A stretch of DNA of 64,000 nucleotides from JBBDSU01 sp040904825 (GTDB taxonomy: Bacteria; Actinomycetota; Nitriliruptoria; Nitriliruptorales; Nitriliruptoraceae): positions 7,401 through 71,400 of the forward strand of contig JBBDSU010000063.1 of NCBI GenBank assembly GCA_040904825.1, in the 5' to 3' direction. The translations under genes were made by a program, and so were the position numbers. This document shows, one piece after another, positions 8,937 to 17,412 of the stretch. Within the stretch, counting starts at the first letter, position 1. Each line of letters opens with the position of its first letter. The notes under the pieces are model-generated. The model searched no databases. It was given only the letters and a program-made list of their open reading frames with translations, and was not told the origin of the DNA.

Positions 8937-10607
8937 TTAGGCACGCAAGACCGACCAGGCGATTCGCGGCAAGGCCTTGGCGTCGTCGGTCGCCAGGTAT
9001 CGCGCCAGTGCCGGTCCCAGATGTCGCAGCGTCCGGTGGTCATGCATCCAAGGGGGCTTGGCGACTGGCCGGAACGGGCCCTTCACGACCGACTTCTCCA
9101 CGCGATCGAGCATGAAGGTGTTGTGCGCCCATTCGTCATCGTCGTAAGAACCCCACGGCGTGGTCATCAGCCCGAACCCAACACCCGGAAAGTGGTTGAT
9201 CATGACCGTGCCGTAGTTGAGGTTCTCGATGGCACGATCGACCGCTGCGGCGACTGCTGCATCAGTCAGTGATCGTGGGTGCACGATCAGCACTGCGGCC
9301 AGCGATCCTTCCATCTGGTCGTTGCACAAGTCGACTGCTTCGTCGACGAACTCTGGGACCGATCGCAGCGTGTCCAAGGCAACCTCACCAACCACGCTGC
9401 AGAACACGTCATGCCCGAGCAGTGGGTCGTCAACACCTATCCCAGTGATCAGCGAGTACGGCAGACGTGGCGATGCTCCGTCTACATCTTGGCCCGCGCC
9501 CAAGTGATCGCACGTACGGTTGGTGACGGCGTCACGCCACCGTTGTCCAGCACCCGGATGAAACGGGTAGCGAGCAGGTGACTCGTCCAACGATGCGCGG
9601 ATCTTGTCAAGCAGCTGCGCTCGCTGCGACCATGCCCTGTGCTGGACCAACACCCTGCCAGCAACGCAGTTGAACCCGCCGTTGTTGGCGATCATCGCTG
9701 CGATGTTGGCGCCCTGCCAGGCGATATCGCGACGACGCCATGGACCGGGAACCACGATGATGGGTGTGACCCCTCCGACCTCAGCGGTGACCTTGGGCGT
9801 CTGTGGTCCCTGGCGCGTTGCGTCCTTGGAAGCGCGCTCGTTGACCTGCTGGACAACGGCTTGCCGCGTTGCCGCGGCGCCGGTGAGGTGAATCGCTTCG
9901 AACAATGGGTTATCAACGAGCTGCTGGCCAAGTTCTCGACCACCAACGGCGATTTGCACCACACCGAGGTCGATGACCGGTGCCAGCGCTGCGGCGAAAT
10001 GGTCGACTAGCGATGTGAACACGTCGCTGACCTTGAACAGCACTGGCCGGCCGTGGCCGAAGAGCTGGTCGATGACGTCGATGACTCCGACGCTTGTCAC
10101 GTTGCCTGCGCCGAGTACCAGCGCTGGCCCGGCGGCCTGGCGAGCAGGGTCATAGGTCGAAGGAGGATGACGGCCGGAGGCGTCGATCCCCGCATCGTCG
10201 AGCAACCGAACCTGGGCGCTGAATCCGGCAAACAGAACCTTGTCAGACGACAGCCCTGGCAGGACATCAATGAACACACGGCCGTCGGCCCGCCGCCGCA
10301 TCGCTGGTGGAACAACGTGACCACGCGTAGCGATCTGATCGAAAGTCACCGACCAGGCTTGCAATGACCGCAAGACCGGCACTGGCCCGTTGATCCACTC
10401 TTCGCCTGCACCGGGACCATCTGTCGGCAGCTGCTTGAGCGCCGCGGCACCAGCGACCCACCCTGGAGCAGCGTCGAACACCGATCTCCTCAGCTCGGAC
10501 AGCAACTGACGGCGACCTGCCACGTCGGTCGCGGCCCAGCGATCCACACCGATGGTGGCCAGGGTTGGGATATCTGTATCGTCGAAGGTGTCGCGTGGGT
10601 GACCCAC
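8937..10607 (-). CDS. aldehyde dehydrogenase superfamily protein
   Basis: 556 residues. The fold and active site are recognisable: LVLGAGNVTSVG for the cofactor-binding turn, general-base Glu276 in TAEVGGVTPIIV and catalytic Cys314 in NNGGFNC. It is longer than classical enzymes of about 500 residues and belongs to a divergent branch, so the substrate cannot be named. GTG start at 10607 with GGAG nearby. Convergent with the sucrase/ferredoxin-like gene with no base between the stops; it may be transcribed on its own, downstream of the ABC exporter pair. Confidence 0.8.
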   Translation of the reverse strand: MGHPRDTFDDTDIPTLATIGVDRWAATDVAGRRQLLSELRRSVFDAAPGWVAGAAALKQLPTDGPGAGEEWINGPVPVLRSLQAWSVTFDQIATRGHVVPPAMRRRADGRVFIDVLPGLSSDKVLFAGFSAQVRLLDDAGIDASGRHPPSTYDPARQAAGPALVLGAGNVTSVGVIDVIDQLFGHGRPVLFKVSDVFTSLVDHFAAALAPVIDLGVVQIAVGGRELGQQLVDNPLFEAIHLTGAAATRQAVVQQVNERASKDATRQGPQTPKVTAEVGGVTPIIVVPGPWRRRDIAWQGANIAAMIANNGGFNCVAGRVLVQHRAWSQRAQLLDKIRASLDESPARYPFHPGAGQRWRDAVTNRTCDHLGAGQDVDGASPRLPYSLITGIGVDDPLLGHDVFCSVVGEVALDTLRSVPEFVDEAVDLCNDQMEGSLAAVLIVHPRSLTDAAVAAAVDRAIENLNYGTVMINHFPGVGFGLMTTPWGSYDDDEWAHNTFMLDRVEKSVVKGPFRPVAKPPWMHDHRTLRHLGPALARYLATDDAKALPRIAWSVLRA

Positions 10608-10688
10608 ATTCCGCTCCGGCTCGCTGAGCGTTGACGATACTGGCTCGCATGATGACTGCAGCCTGGTTGTCCAGGGTCTTGCGGTGCC

Positions 10689-12545
10689 CTAGTGCCCGTT
10701 GGAACCCGTCGTGCTGGTCCAACTGCGGTAGAGGTCGCGATAGACACCGGCCTTGCGTGCCAGCTCCGCGTGAGGCCCATCTGCGACGAGCTGCCCACCG
10801 TCGAACACCAGTATCCGGTCGGCTCGTTCCGCAGTTGACAGGCGATGCGCGATCGTGACGGTGGTCCTGCCCTGAGACAGGCCATACAGCGCCCGCTGGA
10901 GCCTGACTTCAGTGGCGGGATCCACCGCCGACGTAGCCTCATCAAGCACGAGCACCGCAGGATCAGCGACGTAGGCGCGGGCAAGCGCGACGAGCTGCCG
11001 TTCTCCGGCGGACAGATTGCCGCCTCGCTCGCCAACCTCAGTCGCCATCCCGTCGGGCAACTCGTCGAGCCACTCGTCAAGGCCAAGGCTGTCGAATGCC
11101 GACCGGATGGCGTCATTGAGCTCGATTCGCGACGCTGCATCGGCTGCAGGCAGGCCCATGCGGACGTTGTCGGCGATCGTGCCCGACAACAGCATGCCTT
11201 CCTGGGGCACCATCACAACCTTGCGGCGCAACGATGAGAACCGCAGCTGACGCACGTCTACATCGCCGATTTCGACCGTGCCGAGCGTGGGATCCATCAG
11301 TCGTGTCAACAACTTGGCGAAGGTGGTCTTGCCGGACCCTGTCTCGCCGACGACAGCTACATGCTCGCCAGCGCCGATCTCAATCGAGACGTCGCGCAAC
11401 GCCCAGCGCTGAGCCACGTCATCAACCTCGACGGCATCCGAAGGCACAAAGTCAGGATCTGGGGCGGAGGGGTATTCGAACCACACACCTGCAAAGCGGG
11501 CGCCAATCCGGCCCGATGGCACATCACGACCGGCCGGCGATGGGTCGACAACATCCGGCTCCACATCAAGCACATCCAGCACCCTGCGCCATCCCGCAAC
11601 CGCCGTCTGCCCTTCGTTGATCACCTCGCCCATGATGAGCACCGGATCAACGAACAGCGTGATCAGGAACAAGAAGGCGACGACCGTGCCAGTGGTGACC
11701 TCACCGGCTACACCTAGGTGGACGCCAACGACGACGACCGCGCTGGTGGCGACAGCGCCGAACACTTCGCCCGATGCGGAAAAACCTGACACCCACTTTC
11801 CCACTCGCAGAGCCGACGAGCGGTGCGTAGCGATGGCTGTGTCCAGCCGGTGTTGGGTGCGCTTCTCGATGCCGTACGCCCGGACGACAGGCGCGCCAAC
11901 AACCGTTTCTGACACGACGCCGAGGAGCCGGCCGAGATTCTCTCGGACGATCGCGTAGGCAACCGTCAATCGACGCTGCACGACGCGCCCAAACGCCGCA
12001 AAGGGTAGGAACAGCCCCAGCACCACCAGCGCGAGCTGCCACGAGTAAGCCAGCATGACCACGGTCGCCACAGTGAGCTGCCCCAGTGACGCAATCAGGT
12101 TGAGACCTGCCCACTGCATGAATCGGCTGATCTCATCGATATCGGTCGTCACCCTGCTGACCAACACACCCCGTTGCTGCGATTGCTGGTGCAGCATCGA
12201 TAGATCGTGAATGTGACGGAATGCGTTGACCCTCAGGTCCGACAAGGCTGATTCGACGACGGCGGTCAGGCGCCAGTTCATTCCGCCACTCGCCATGGCG
12301 GTCATCAGCACGGCCACACCTGCCCACGCAACGATGCTCCCGGTAGCGGCAAGATCGACACCACTTGACGTTCCGATGCCCTCGTCGATGGTGCGCTGAA
12401 TGGCGATCGGCACAATCGCGCGGCCGGCGGTGGCGATCAACGCCAAGGCGACCGTGCCTGGCAATCCGTTGCGCAGCGTCGGGCTCAGCGAGATGCCTCG
12501 CACCAAGGTCTGCCAGGCGCCCGGAGATACGGTTGTGGCGCTCAT
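10689..12545 (-). CDS. ABC exporter half-transporter, partner with complete Walker site
   Basis: 618 residues: a six-helix exporter-type membrane domain (about 20-330) and a nucleotide-binding domain (about 360-605). Walker A is GETGSGKTT, Walker B ends VLVLDEATSA with the catalytic Glu, and the H-loop His is present in TIAHRLST. The signature motif is LSAGE instead of LSGGQ. This is the expected complement to the upstream gene, which has a good signature but a degraded Walker B. The two genes overlap by four bases (ATGA) and should form a heterodimeric inner-membrane exporter of lipid- or drug-type. Substrate unknown. Confidence 0.88.
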   Translation of the reverse strand: MSATTVSPGAWQTLVRGISLSPTLRNGLPGTVALALIATAGRAIVPIAIQRTIDEGIGTSSGVDLAATGSIVAWAGVAVLMTAMASGGMNWRLTAVVESALSDLRVNAFRHIHDLSMLHQQSQQRGVLVSRVTTDIDEISRFMQWAGLNLIASLGQLTVATVVMLAYSWQLALVVLGLFLPFAAFGRVVQRRLTVAYAIVRENLGRLLGVVSETVVGAPVVRAYGIEKRTQHRLDTAIATHRSSALRVGKWVSGFSASGEVFGAVATSAVVVVGVHLGVAGEVTTGTVVAFLFLITLFVDPVLIMGEVINEGQTAVAGWRRVLDVLDVEPDVVDPSPAGRDVPSGRIGARFAGVWFEYPSAPDPDFVPSDAVEVDDVAQRWALRDVSIEIGAGEHVAVVGETGSGKTTFAKLLTRLMDPTLGTVEIGDVDVRQLRFSSLRRKVVMVPQEGMLLSGTIADNVRMGLPAADAASRIELNDAIRSAFDSLGLDEWLDELPDGMATEVGERGGNLSAGERQLVALARAYVADPAVLVLDEATSAVDPATEVRLQRALYGLSQGRTTVTIAHRLSTAERADRILVFDGGQLVADGPHAELARKAGVYRDLYRSWTSTTGSNGH

Positions 12546-14527
12546 TCGCCGTGCTCACGTCGCGACGTCGTGACGTCCCCGTCGCCACGTTCGCGGTCGC
12601 GCCGATATGCCTCAACAAGATCGCGGTAGTTGGCATCAGTTGCCACCAGGTGATCGTGGCTGCCATGGCCTACGACCCTGCCGCCACGGACATGCAGCAC
12701 TTCGTCCGCGAGCGCAATCGTGGACGGTCGGTACGCGACGATGACGACCGTGGCGGGCAAGTCTGCCACGGCCAGACCGTCGAGAATTCTCTGTTCGATC
12801 GTCGGATCGACTGCCGACGTAGCGTCGTCGAGCACGAGCAGGCGCGGATTGCGCACCAGCGCCCGAGCCAGTGCGATGCGCTGTCGCTGCCCTCCCGAAA
12901 GATTGGCTCCCCGCTCTCCCAATTCGGTGTCATAGCCGCGGGGCAGGTCAGCAACGAACTCATCGGCCTGCGCCAGCGTGGCGGCCGCACGCACTTGAAC
13001 GTCGGTGAAAGCCTCGCCCAGCGTGATGTTGTCGCGCACCGTCGCATCGAAGATGAAAGCATCCTGGAACACCAAGGACGCGTGCGCAGGGACCTGCCCG
13101 TCAGCTAGATCGGGCAGCGCAATGTCATCGATTCGCATGACACCGCGGTCAGGGTCATACAGGCGAACCAGCAACTGCGCGATGGTTGATTTGCCTGAAC
13201 CTGTGGGCCCGACAAGCGCCACAGTCGCGCCTGGCGAGATATCGAACGACACGTGGTCGATGCCTCGGGTTTCGTCAGCGTCATCGGCGATATCGGCAGC
13301 GTCGGCGGGACCTGCGTGCTTTGTTGCGCCGGTCGCAGATGACAGATCGTCCCGTGCCCCGTCGGGATAGTGGAACGTGATGTCACGCGCAGCGACGCCT
13401 GCTGCACGGTCGAATCCAGCCTCCAAGCGGCGCTGGCCGTGCTCCATCGCGCCAGCGGCGGTGAGCACCCGATGGACTCGGTCCCAGCCAATCACCGCGC
13501 GAGGCATCTCTCCCAGCATCCAACCGACAATACGAATCGGAATCCCCAGAAGTCGAAACAGATAGGCGATCAGGACCAGATCGCCGGCGGTCAGCAACCC
13601 GTCGCGGACACGGAAGGCACCCACCGCGAGGACCAGCAGAATGCCGACGTTTGGCAACCCTTCGATCACCGGATCGAAGAAGGCACGAAGTCGACCGACC
13701 CGCGTCATGCGGTCGCGCAGCAGTCGTGAGTGCGCCCCGAAACGTTCGGTTTCCGCGGCTTCGCGTCCCATCGTCTTGATGACCAGCGCCGCATCGAAGG
13801 ACTCGTGAGCCAGGTCGGAGACCTCCGCACGCGTGCGCTGTGCCACCAGAGCCGCAGCCCGCATCCGCCGCTGGTAGTGATAGTTCGCCAGCGCCAGCAA
13901 TGGCAGTACCGACAGACCGACGACGGTAAGCAGCGGATCGGTGATGATGAGCATCACCGACGTGGCGATCACCAGCACCAGCGCCCCAAAGGCCATCGGC
14001 AGTGGCGCTGCGATGAAGAAGGCAGCTTCGACATCGGCGTTGGCGTTGGACAACAACGTGCCGGTGGGATGCTTGCGGTGCCAGGCGATCGGAAGGTCCA
14101 AATACCGACGTGTCACTCGCCGTCGATAGGCCGCCTGAAGGTCATATTGGGCGACGAACGCTCCCAACCTCCGGCCGAGTACGCCGGCTGCCTTAAGCAC
14201 GGCGATCCCCATCACGACCGCGACAGCGATGATGAGCACGCGCCCATCGACCTGCCCACTGGCAATCATCGTGACAAGGATTTCGTCGGTGATCCATCCG
14301 AGCGCGATGGCTGCAGCCAACGTCATCGTCGCGTACAGGGCCGCTCCGCTAATCCCTACGGCGAACGGCAGTTTCGCCCCGGCCAGCGCAATGCGGACCA
14401 AAGCCAGCGCTCGCCGCAACGGTCCGCTGCTCGCGGGATACCGGGCGAAGCTCTCGGCCGAGCTTGGGGTGGTGGTCGTGCTCAATCGAGTTCTGAGATC
14501 AGCCCAAGTCCATCGCACTGTTCGCAC
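12542..14527 (-). CDS. ABC exporter half-transporter, partner with degenerate catalytic site
   Basis: About 650 residues: membrane domain about 40-350, nucleotide-binding domain about 400-640. Walker A GPTGSGKST and signature LSGGQRQR are intact, but Walker B ends in LDDATSA, with Asp in place of the catalytic Glu, and the switch His is Tyr (VAYRPST). An insert rich in Ala and Asp (about 405-435) precedes Walker A. The start is uncertain: GTG at 14527 overlaps the rne end by 46 bases, while a TTG at 14485 overlaps the rne stop as TTGA and would give a 14-residue shorter protein. Both suggest translational coupling to rne. Confidence 0.85.
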   Translation of the reverse strand: MRTVRWTWADLRTRLSTTTTPSSAESFARYPASSGPLRRALALVRIALAGAKLPFAVGISGAALYATMTLAAAIALGWITDEILVTMIASGQVDGRVLIIAVAVVMGIAVLKAAGVLGRRLGAFVAQYDLQAAYRRRVTRRYLDLPIAWHRKHPTGTLLSNANADVEAAFFIAAPLPMAFGALVLVIATSVMLIITDPLLTVVGLSVLPLLALANYHYQRRMRAAALVAQRTRAEVSDLAHESFDAALVIKTMGREAAETERFGAHSRLLRDRMTRVGRLRAFFDPVIEGLPNVGILLVLAVGAFRVRDGLLTAGDLVLIAYLFRLLGIPIRIVGWMLGEMPRAVIGWDRVHRVLTAAGAMEHGQRRLEAGFDRAAGVAARDITFHYPDGARDDLSSATGATKHAGPADAADIADDADETRGIDHVSFDISPGATVALVGPTGSGKSTIAQLLVRLYDPDRGVMRIDDIALPDLADGQVPAHASLVFQDAFIFDATVRDNITLGEAFTDVQVRAAATLAQADEFVADLPRGYDTELGERGANLSGGQRQRIALARALVRNPRLLVLDDATSAVDPTIEQRILDGLAVADLPATVVIVAYRPSTIALADEVLHVRGGRVVGHGSHDHLVATDANYRDLVEAYRRDRERGDGDVTTSRREHGE

Positions 14528-16593
14528 ACATGGCTGAACGATTCGAGGAGGCCCTGGCTGACATTCTTGCGCGTCATCTGGACCAATCCGAGGCGCGAGA
14601 CTTCTGACACGCGCGTCTTGGTGCGATCTCGGAGCAGCTCACGCTTCAGTCGCCGGACGACCTGTTCCTGGTTGGCCCTCAGCAGCATGTCGATGAAGTC
14701 GATGATGATGATGCCGCCCATGTCACGCAGACGCAGCTGGCGCACGATCTCATCGGCTGCTTCGAGGTTGGTCTTGAGAACGACCTCTTCGAGGTTGGTG
14801 TCTCCGTCGCCGGTGAACTTTCCGGTGTTGACGTCGATGACCTTCATCGCCTCTGTCGCCTCGATAATGAGGTATCCGCCCGATGGCAGCCAGACCTTGC
14901 GCGACATGGCACGGCGCAACTGCTCCGACACGTCGTAGGCATCAAATACCGATCCGAGTTCTTCGCGCCGCTGGGCGGCTTCGGCAAGCTCTTCGGGCGT
15001 CAATGGCGGCGGAATCTCCAGATCGACCGTCGCAGGACGGTCGGACTCGGAGGTGCTGGCCGGCTCCTTGACATCGTCGGCGTCGTTGCGTGTTCCCTCT
15101 TCCTGCGACGACGCGTCACCAGCACCATTACCTGCGTTGTCAGAGGTATCGGCCTTGGAGTCATCGCTGCCGCTATCGCTGGCAATAGGGTCGTCGGGCG
15201 TATTCCCCGACGGTTGTCCGTAGAGCTCAAGCTTGCCCAGCAGATCTGGCGCCACTTCTTCGAGATAGCTGCGTACCTGCTGGTAGAGCGACTCGTCGTC
15301 GACGACACATCGGGCGAAACCAGAACCGAATGTGTCACGGATGACCTTGACGACCAGCGGCGGCTCTTCGTAGACCGCCTCAAGGGCCTTGGCATCCTCG
15401 GCCGCCTGGGCGACTCGGTTCCACTTGGCCAGCAACCGCTGGAGATCCGCCGTCAGCTGCTCCTCGGACGCATCTTCGGCGGCAGTCCGCACGATGACGC
15501 CATGCTCGTCGGGCTTGGTGCGCTTGACGATCTTGCGCAGGCGGTCGCGTTCCTTGTCCGTAAGTTTGCGTGAGATGCCAAACAGGTCGGAATTCGGTGC
15601 CAGCACCAGGTAACGCCCCGCCAGGGACAGGTGCATCGTCAGGCGCGGGCCTTTGGTGCCCATCGGATCTTTGGTGACCTGCACGAGGACCTTCTGACCT
15701 GGCTTGAGTGCGTTCTCGATGCGCTGGTCAGCGCCTTCCTCAAGGTCAAGTTCGTCGTAAAGGACTTCACCGGCGTACAGGACACCGTTGCGTCCTTTGC
15801 CGATGTCCAGGAACGCCGCTTCCATGCCTGGCAGGACGTTCTGGACCCGCCCCATGTAGATGTTGCCGACGTAGGTGACGTCCTCAGCGCGCGTGACGTA
15901 GTGCTCAACGACCGTCCGGTCCTCCAACACCGCAATCTGTGTGCGATCGGGACGCTGTGTGACCAACATGGTCCGTGGGGGGCCGTCGAGCATCGCCCTG
16001 CGCACGTCGTCTGACACGCCCCCGACGCGCGCGGTTCCTCGACGTCCTGCAGCGTTGTTGCCATTGCCGCTGGAGCTTCCTCGGCCGCGCTTGGCGGCCA
16101 TACGAGTTCCCCCACGCTCGATCTCGCTGGCGACATCGTCGTCGCCCTCGTCGGAGGTCTCGTCGTTGGCATCAGCCGACCCACCGGTGCTGGTCGCGTT
16201 GCGTCGGCCACCCCGACCTCGACCGCCTCGCCGCCGGCGTCGTTTCGGTCCACCGTCGGACTGCCGTTTGCCCGATGACTTGTCGCCATCATCGGTGTCA
16301 TCTGCGCCACCATCGTCAGCTCGTTGAGAAGTCGATGCGGCCGCGTCTGCATCAGACGCGGCGGATTGGCCCGACGAACGACCGCCGCCAGTACGTGTCA
16401 CGGCAGTCGATGACGACCTTCTTGTGCGAGTCCTAGTGCGCGTCGTCGGAACAGATGCGGCGGCGTCGTCGCCGGCGTCGGCATCGACGGCCTTCGCGAC
16501 ATCGTCGGTGATATCAGGCTGGTTGCTATGAGGCTTTTCGCGCTTGGTCTTCGTCGTTTCGGATGAAACTGCATCGCGGTCGTTGTCGGTCAC
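14482..16593 (-). CDS. rne: ribonuclease E/G
   Basis: 703 residues. Order: a disordered N-terminal extension of about 205 residues with an Arg-Gly block (KRRRRRGGRGRGGRRN), an S1 domain (YMGRVQNVLPGMEAAFLDIG), the 5'-sensor and RNase H-like region, and catalytic DNase I-like parts with the metal Asp residues in VIDVNTGKF and IIIIDFID. The zinc-link region reads CEQCDGLG. An acidic, Ser/Asp-rich insert of about 70 residues interrupts the catalytic half. The enzyme initiates mRNA decay and matures rRNA. The N-terminal extension resembles actinobacterial RNase E rather than short RNase G. It lies 18 bases after the TIGR03936-type gene. Confidence 0.93.
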   Translation of the reverse strand: MTDNDRDAVSSETTKTKREKPHSNQPDITDDVAKAVDADAGDDAAASVPTTRTRTRTRRSSSTAVTRTGGGRSSGQSAASDADAAASTSQRADDGGADDTDDGDKSSGKRQSDGGPKRRRRRGGRGRGGRRNATSTGGSADANDETSDEGDDDVASEIERGGTRMAAKRGRGSSSGNGNNAAGRRGTARVGGVSDDVRRAMLDGPPRTMLVTQRPDRTQIAVLEDRTVVEHYVTRAEDVTYVGNIYMGRVQNVLPGMEAAFLDIGKGRNGVLYAGEVLYDELDLEEGADQRIENALKPGQKVLVQVTKDPMGTKGPRLTMHLSLAGRYLVLAPNSDLFGISRKLTDKERDRLRKIVKRTKPDEHGVIVRTAAEDASEEQLTADLQRLLAKWNRVAQAAEDAKALEAVYEEPPLVVKVIRDTFGSGFARCVVDDESLYQQVRSYLEEVAPDLLGKLELYGQPSGNTPDDPIASDSGSDDSKADTSDNAGNGAGDASSQEEGTRNDADDVKEPASTSESDRPATVDLEIPPPLTPEELAEAAQRREELGSVFDAYDVSEQLRRAMSRKVWLPSGGYLIIEATEAMKVIDVNTGKFTGDGDTNLEEVVLKTNLEAADEIVRQLRLRDMGGIIIIDFIDMLLRANQEQVVRRLKRELLRDRTKTRVSEVSRLGLVQMTRKNVSQGLLESFSHVCEQCDGLGLISELD

Positions 16594-16611
16594 AACAAGG
16601 CTCTCTGTAGG

Positions 16612-17352
16612 TCAGGCGGCTTCCGCCTCGACGTCGATCATCAGGGGTTCGATCTCGCCGCTGAGCGCCTCGCGGATTCCGTCGGGGACTGGCTCTCCCT
16701 GGGCCACTCGTCGATTTGCGACGGGCGCAGCGATGTCCTCGCGATTCAAGGCAGCATGCAGATCAATCGGCCTGATGGTCGGTGGGTCGTTGCGGAGCAC
16801 CACGCGTAGCACGGCGCGAGCGTCGCCACGGAGTGGGCGACGCTGGGACGCGGCGATCGCAAGCAGAGCCGGTCGCACATCGATTGTCCGATCACCGTTC
16901 TCACGGCGTCGCACAACCGGGGCACTCTGGCTCGCCAGCAACGACTCGCTGCGTCGATGGAGGAGTTCAGTCAGCTCGGTCGTATCGACCGCAGGCCACT
17001 CGAGCTCCCAGAGGGTGGCTCCCAGCATGCGCGATAGCTTCGGCGCGCCTGCAGGAACCTCGAGGTACGTCAGGATGTCCATCCCCGCAGGCAGCGTGGA
17101 GGACAACCGCGCGAAACCGACATCAGGGTCGATCGGCGCGGCAAAAGTAAGTTCGGCATACTCGCCGGTGGACTCGTGCCCGACAGGCAACGCGTCCGGA
17201 AAAGAAACCTTGGCGTGGGGCGTGAAACCTTCCGAGTAAGCAATCGGAAGTGCCGCGCGACGTAGCGCACGCTCCCAGATAGAGGTCATGTCGCGGGCTG
17301 ACACGAACCGGGTGCGGTCCTGCTTGGTCCAACGGATCCGGTAGCGGATCAT
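16612..17352 (-). CDS. radical SAM-linked protein, TIGR03936/DUF2344 type
   Basis: 246 residues starting MIRYRIRWTKQDRTRFVSARD, with ALPIAYSEGFTPHAKVSF, both typical of this family. The ATG at 17352 is chosen because AAAGGAGG lies nine bases upstream; the GTG at 17361 would abut the Shine-Dalgarno. The family is always found next to, or fused with, the TIGR03960 radical SAM protein and near rne and rplU, as here. The joint role is not known; a part in tRNA or ribosome modification has been considered because of the neighbours. Confidence 0.85.
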   Translation of the reverse strand: MIRYRIRWTKQDRTRFVSARDMTSIWERALRRAALPIAYSEGFTPHAKVSFPDALPVGHESTGEYAELTFAAPIDPDVGFARLSSTLPAGMDILTYLEVPAGAPKLSRMLGATLWELEWPAVDTTELTELLHRRSESLLASQSAPVVRRRENGDRTIDVRPALLAIAASQRRPLRGDARAVLRVVLRNDPPTIRPIDLHAALNREDIAAPVANRRVAQGEPVPDGIREALSGEIEPLMIDVEAEAA

Positions 17353-17412
17353 GGCCCTCACCCTCCTTTCGTGGCAGCAGTCATGTAGTTGCGGGAGCGC
17401 TATCCCTGCGTC

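Noticed and set aside
13730..14938. 402-codon open frame on the plus strand
   Set aside because: Covers the opposite strand of the ABC exporter and rne genes, both of which have clear motifs. Composition is His/Arg/Asp-rich and not protein-like.
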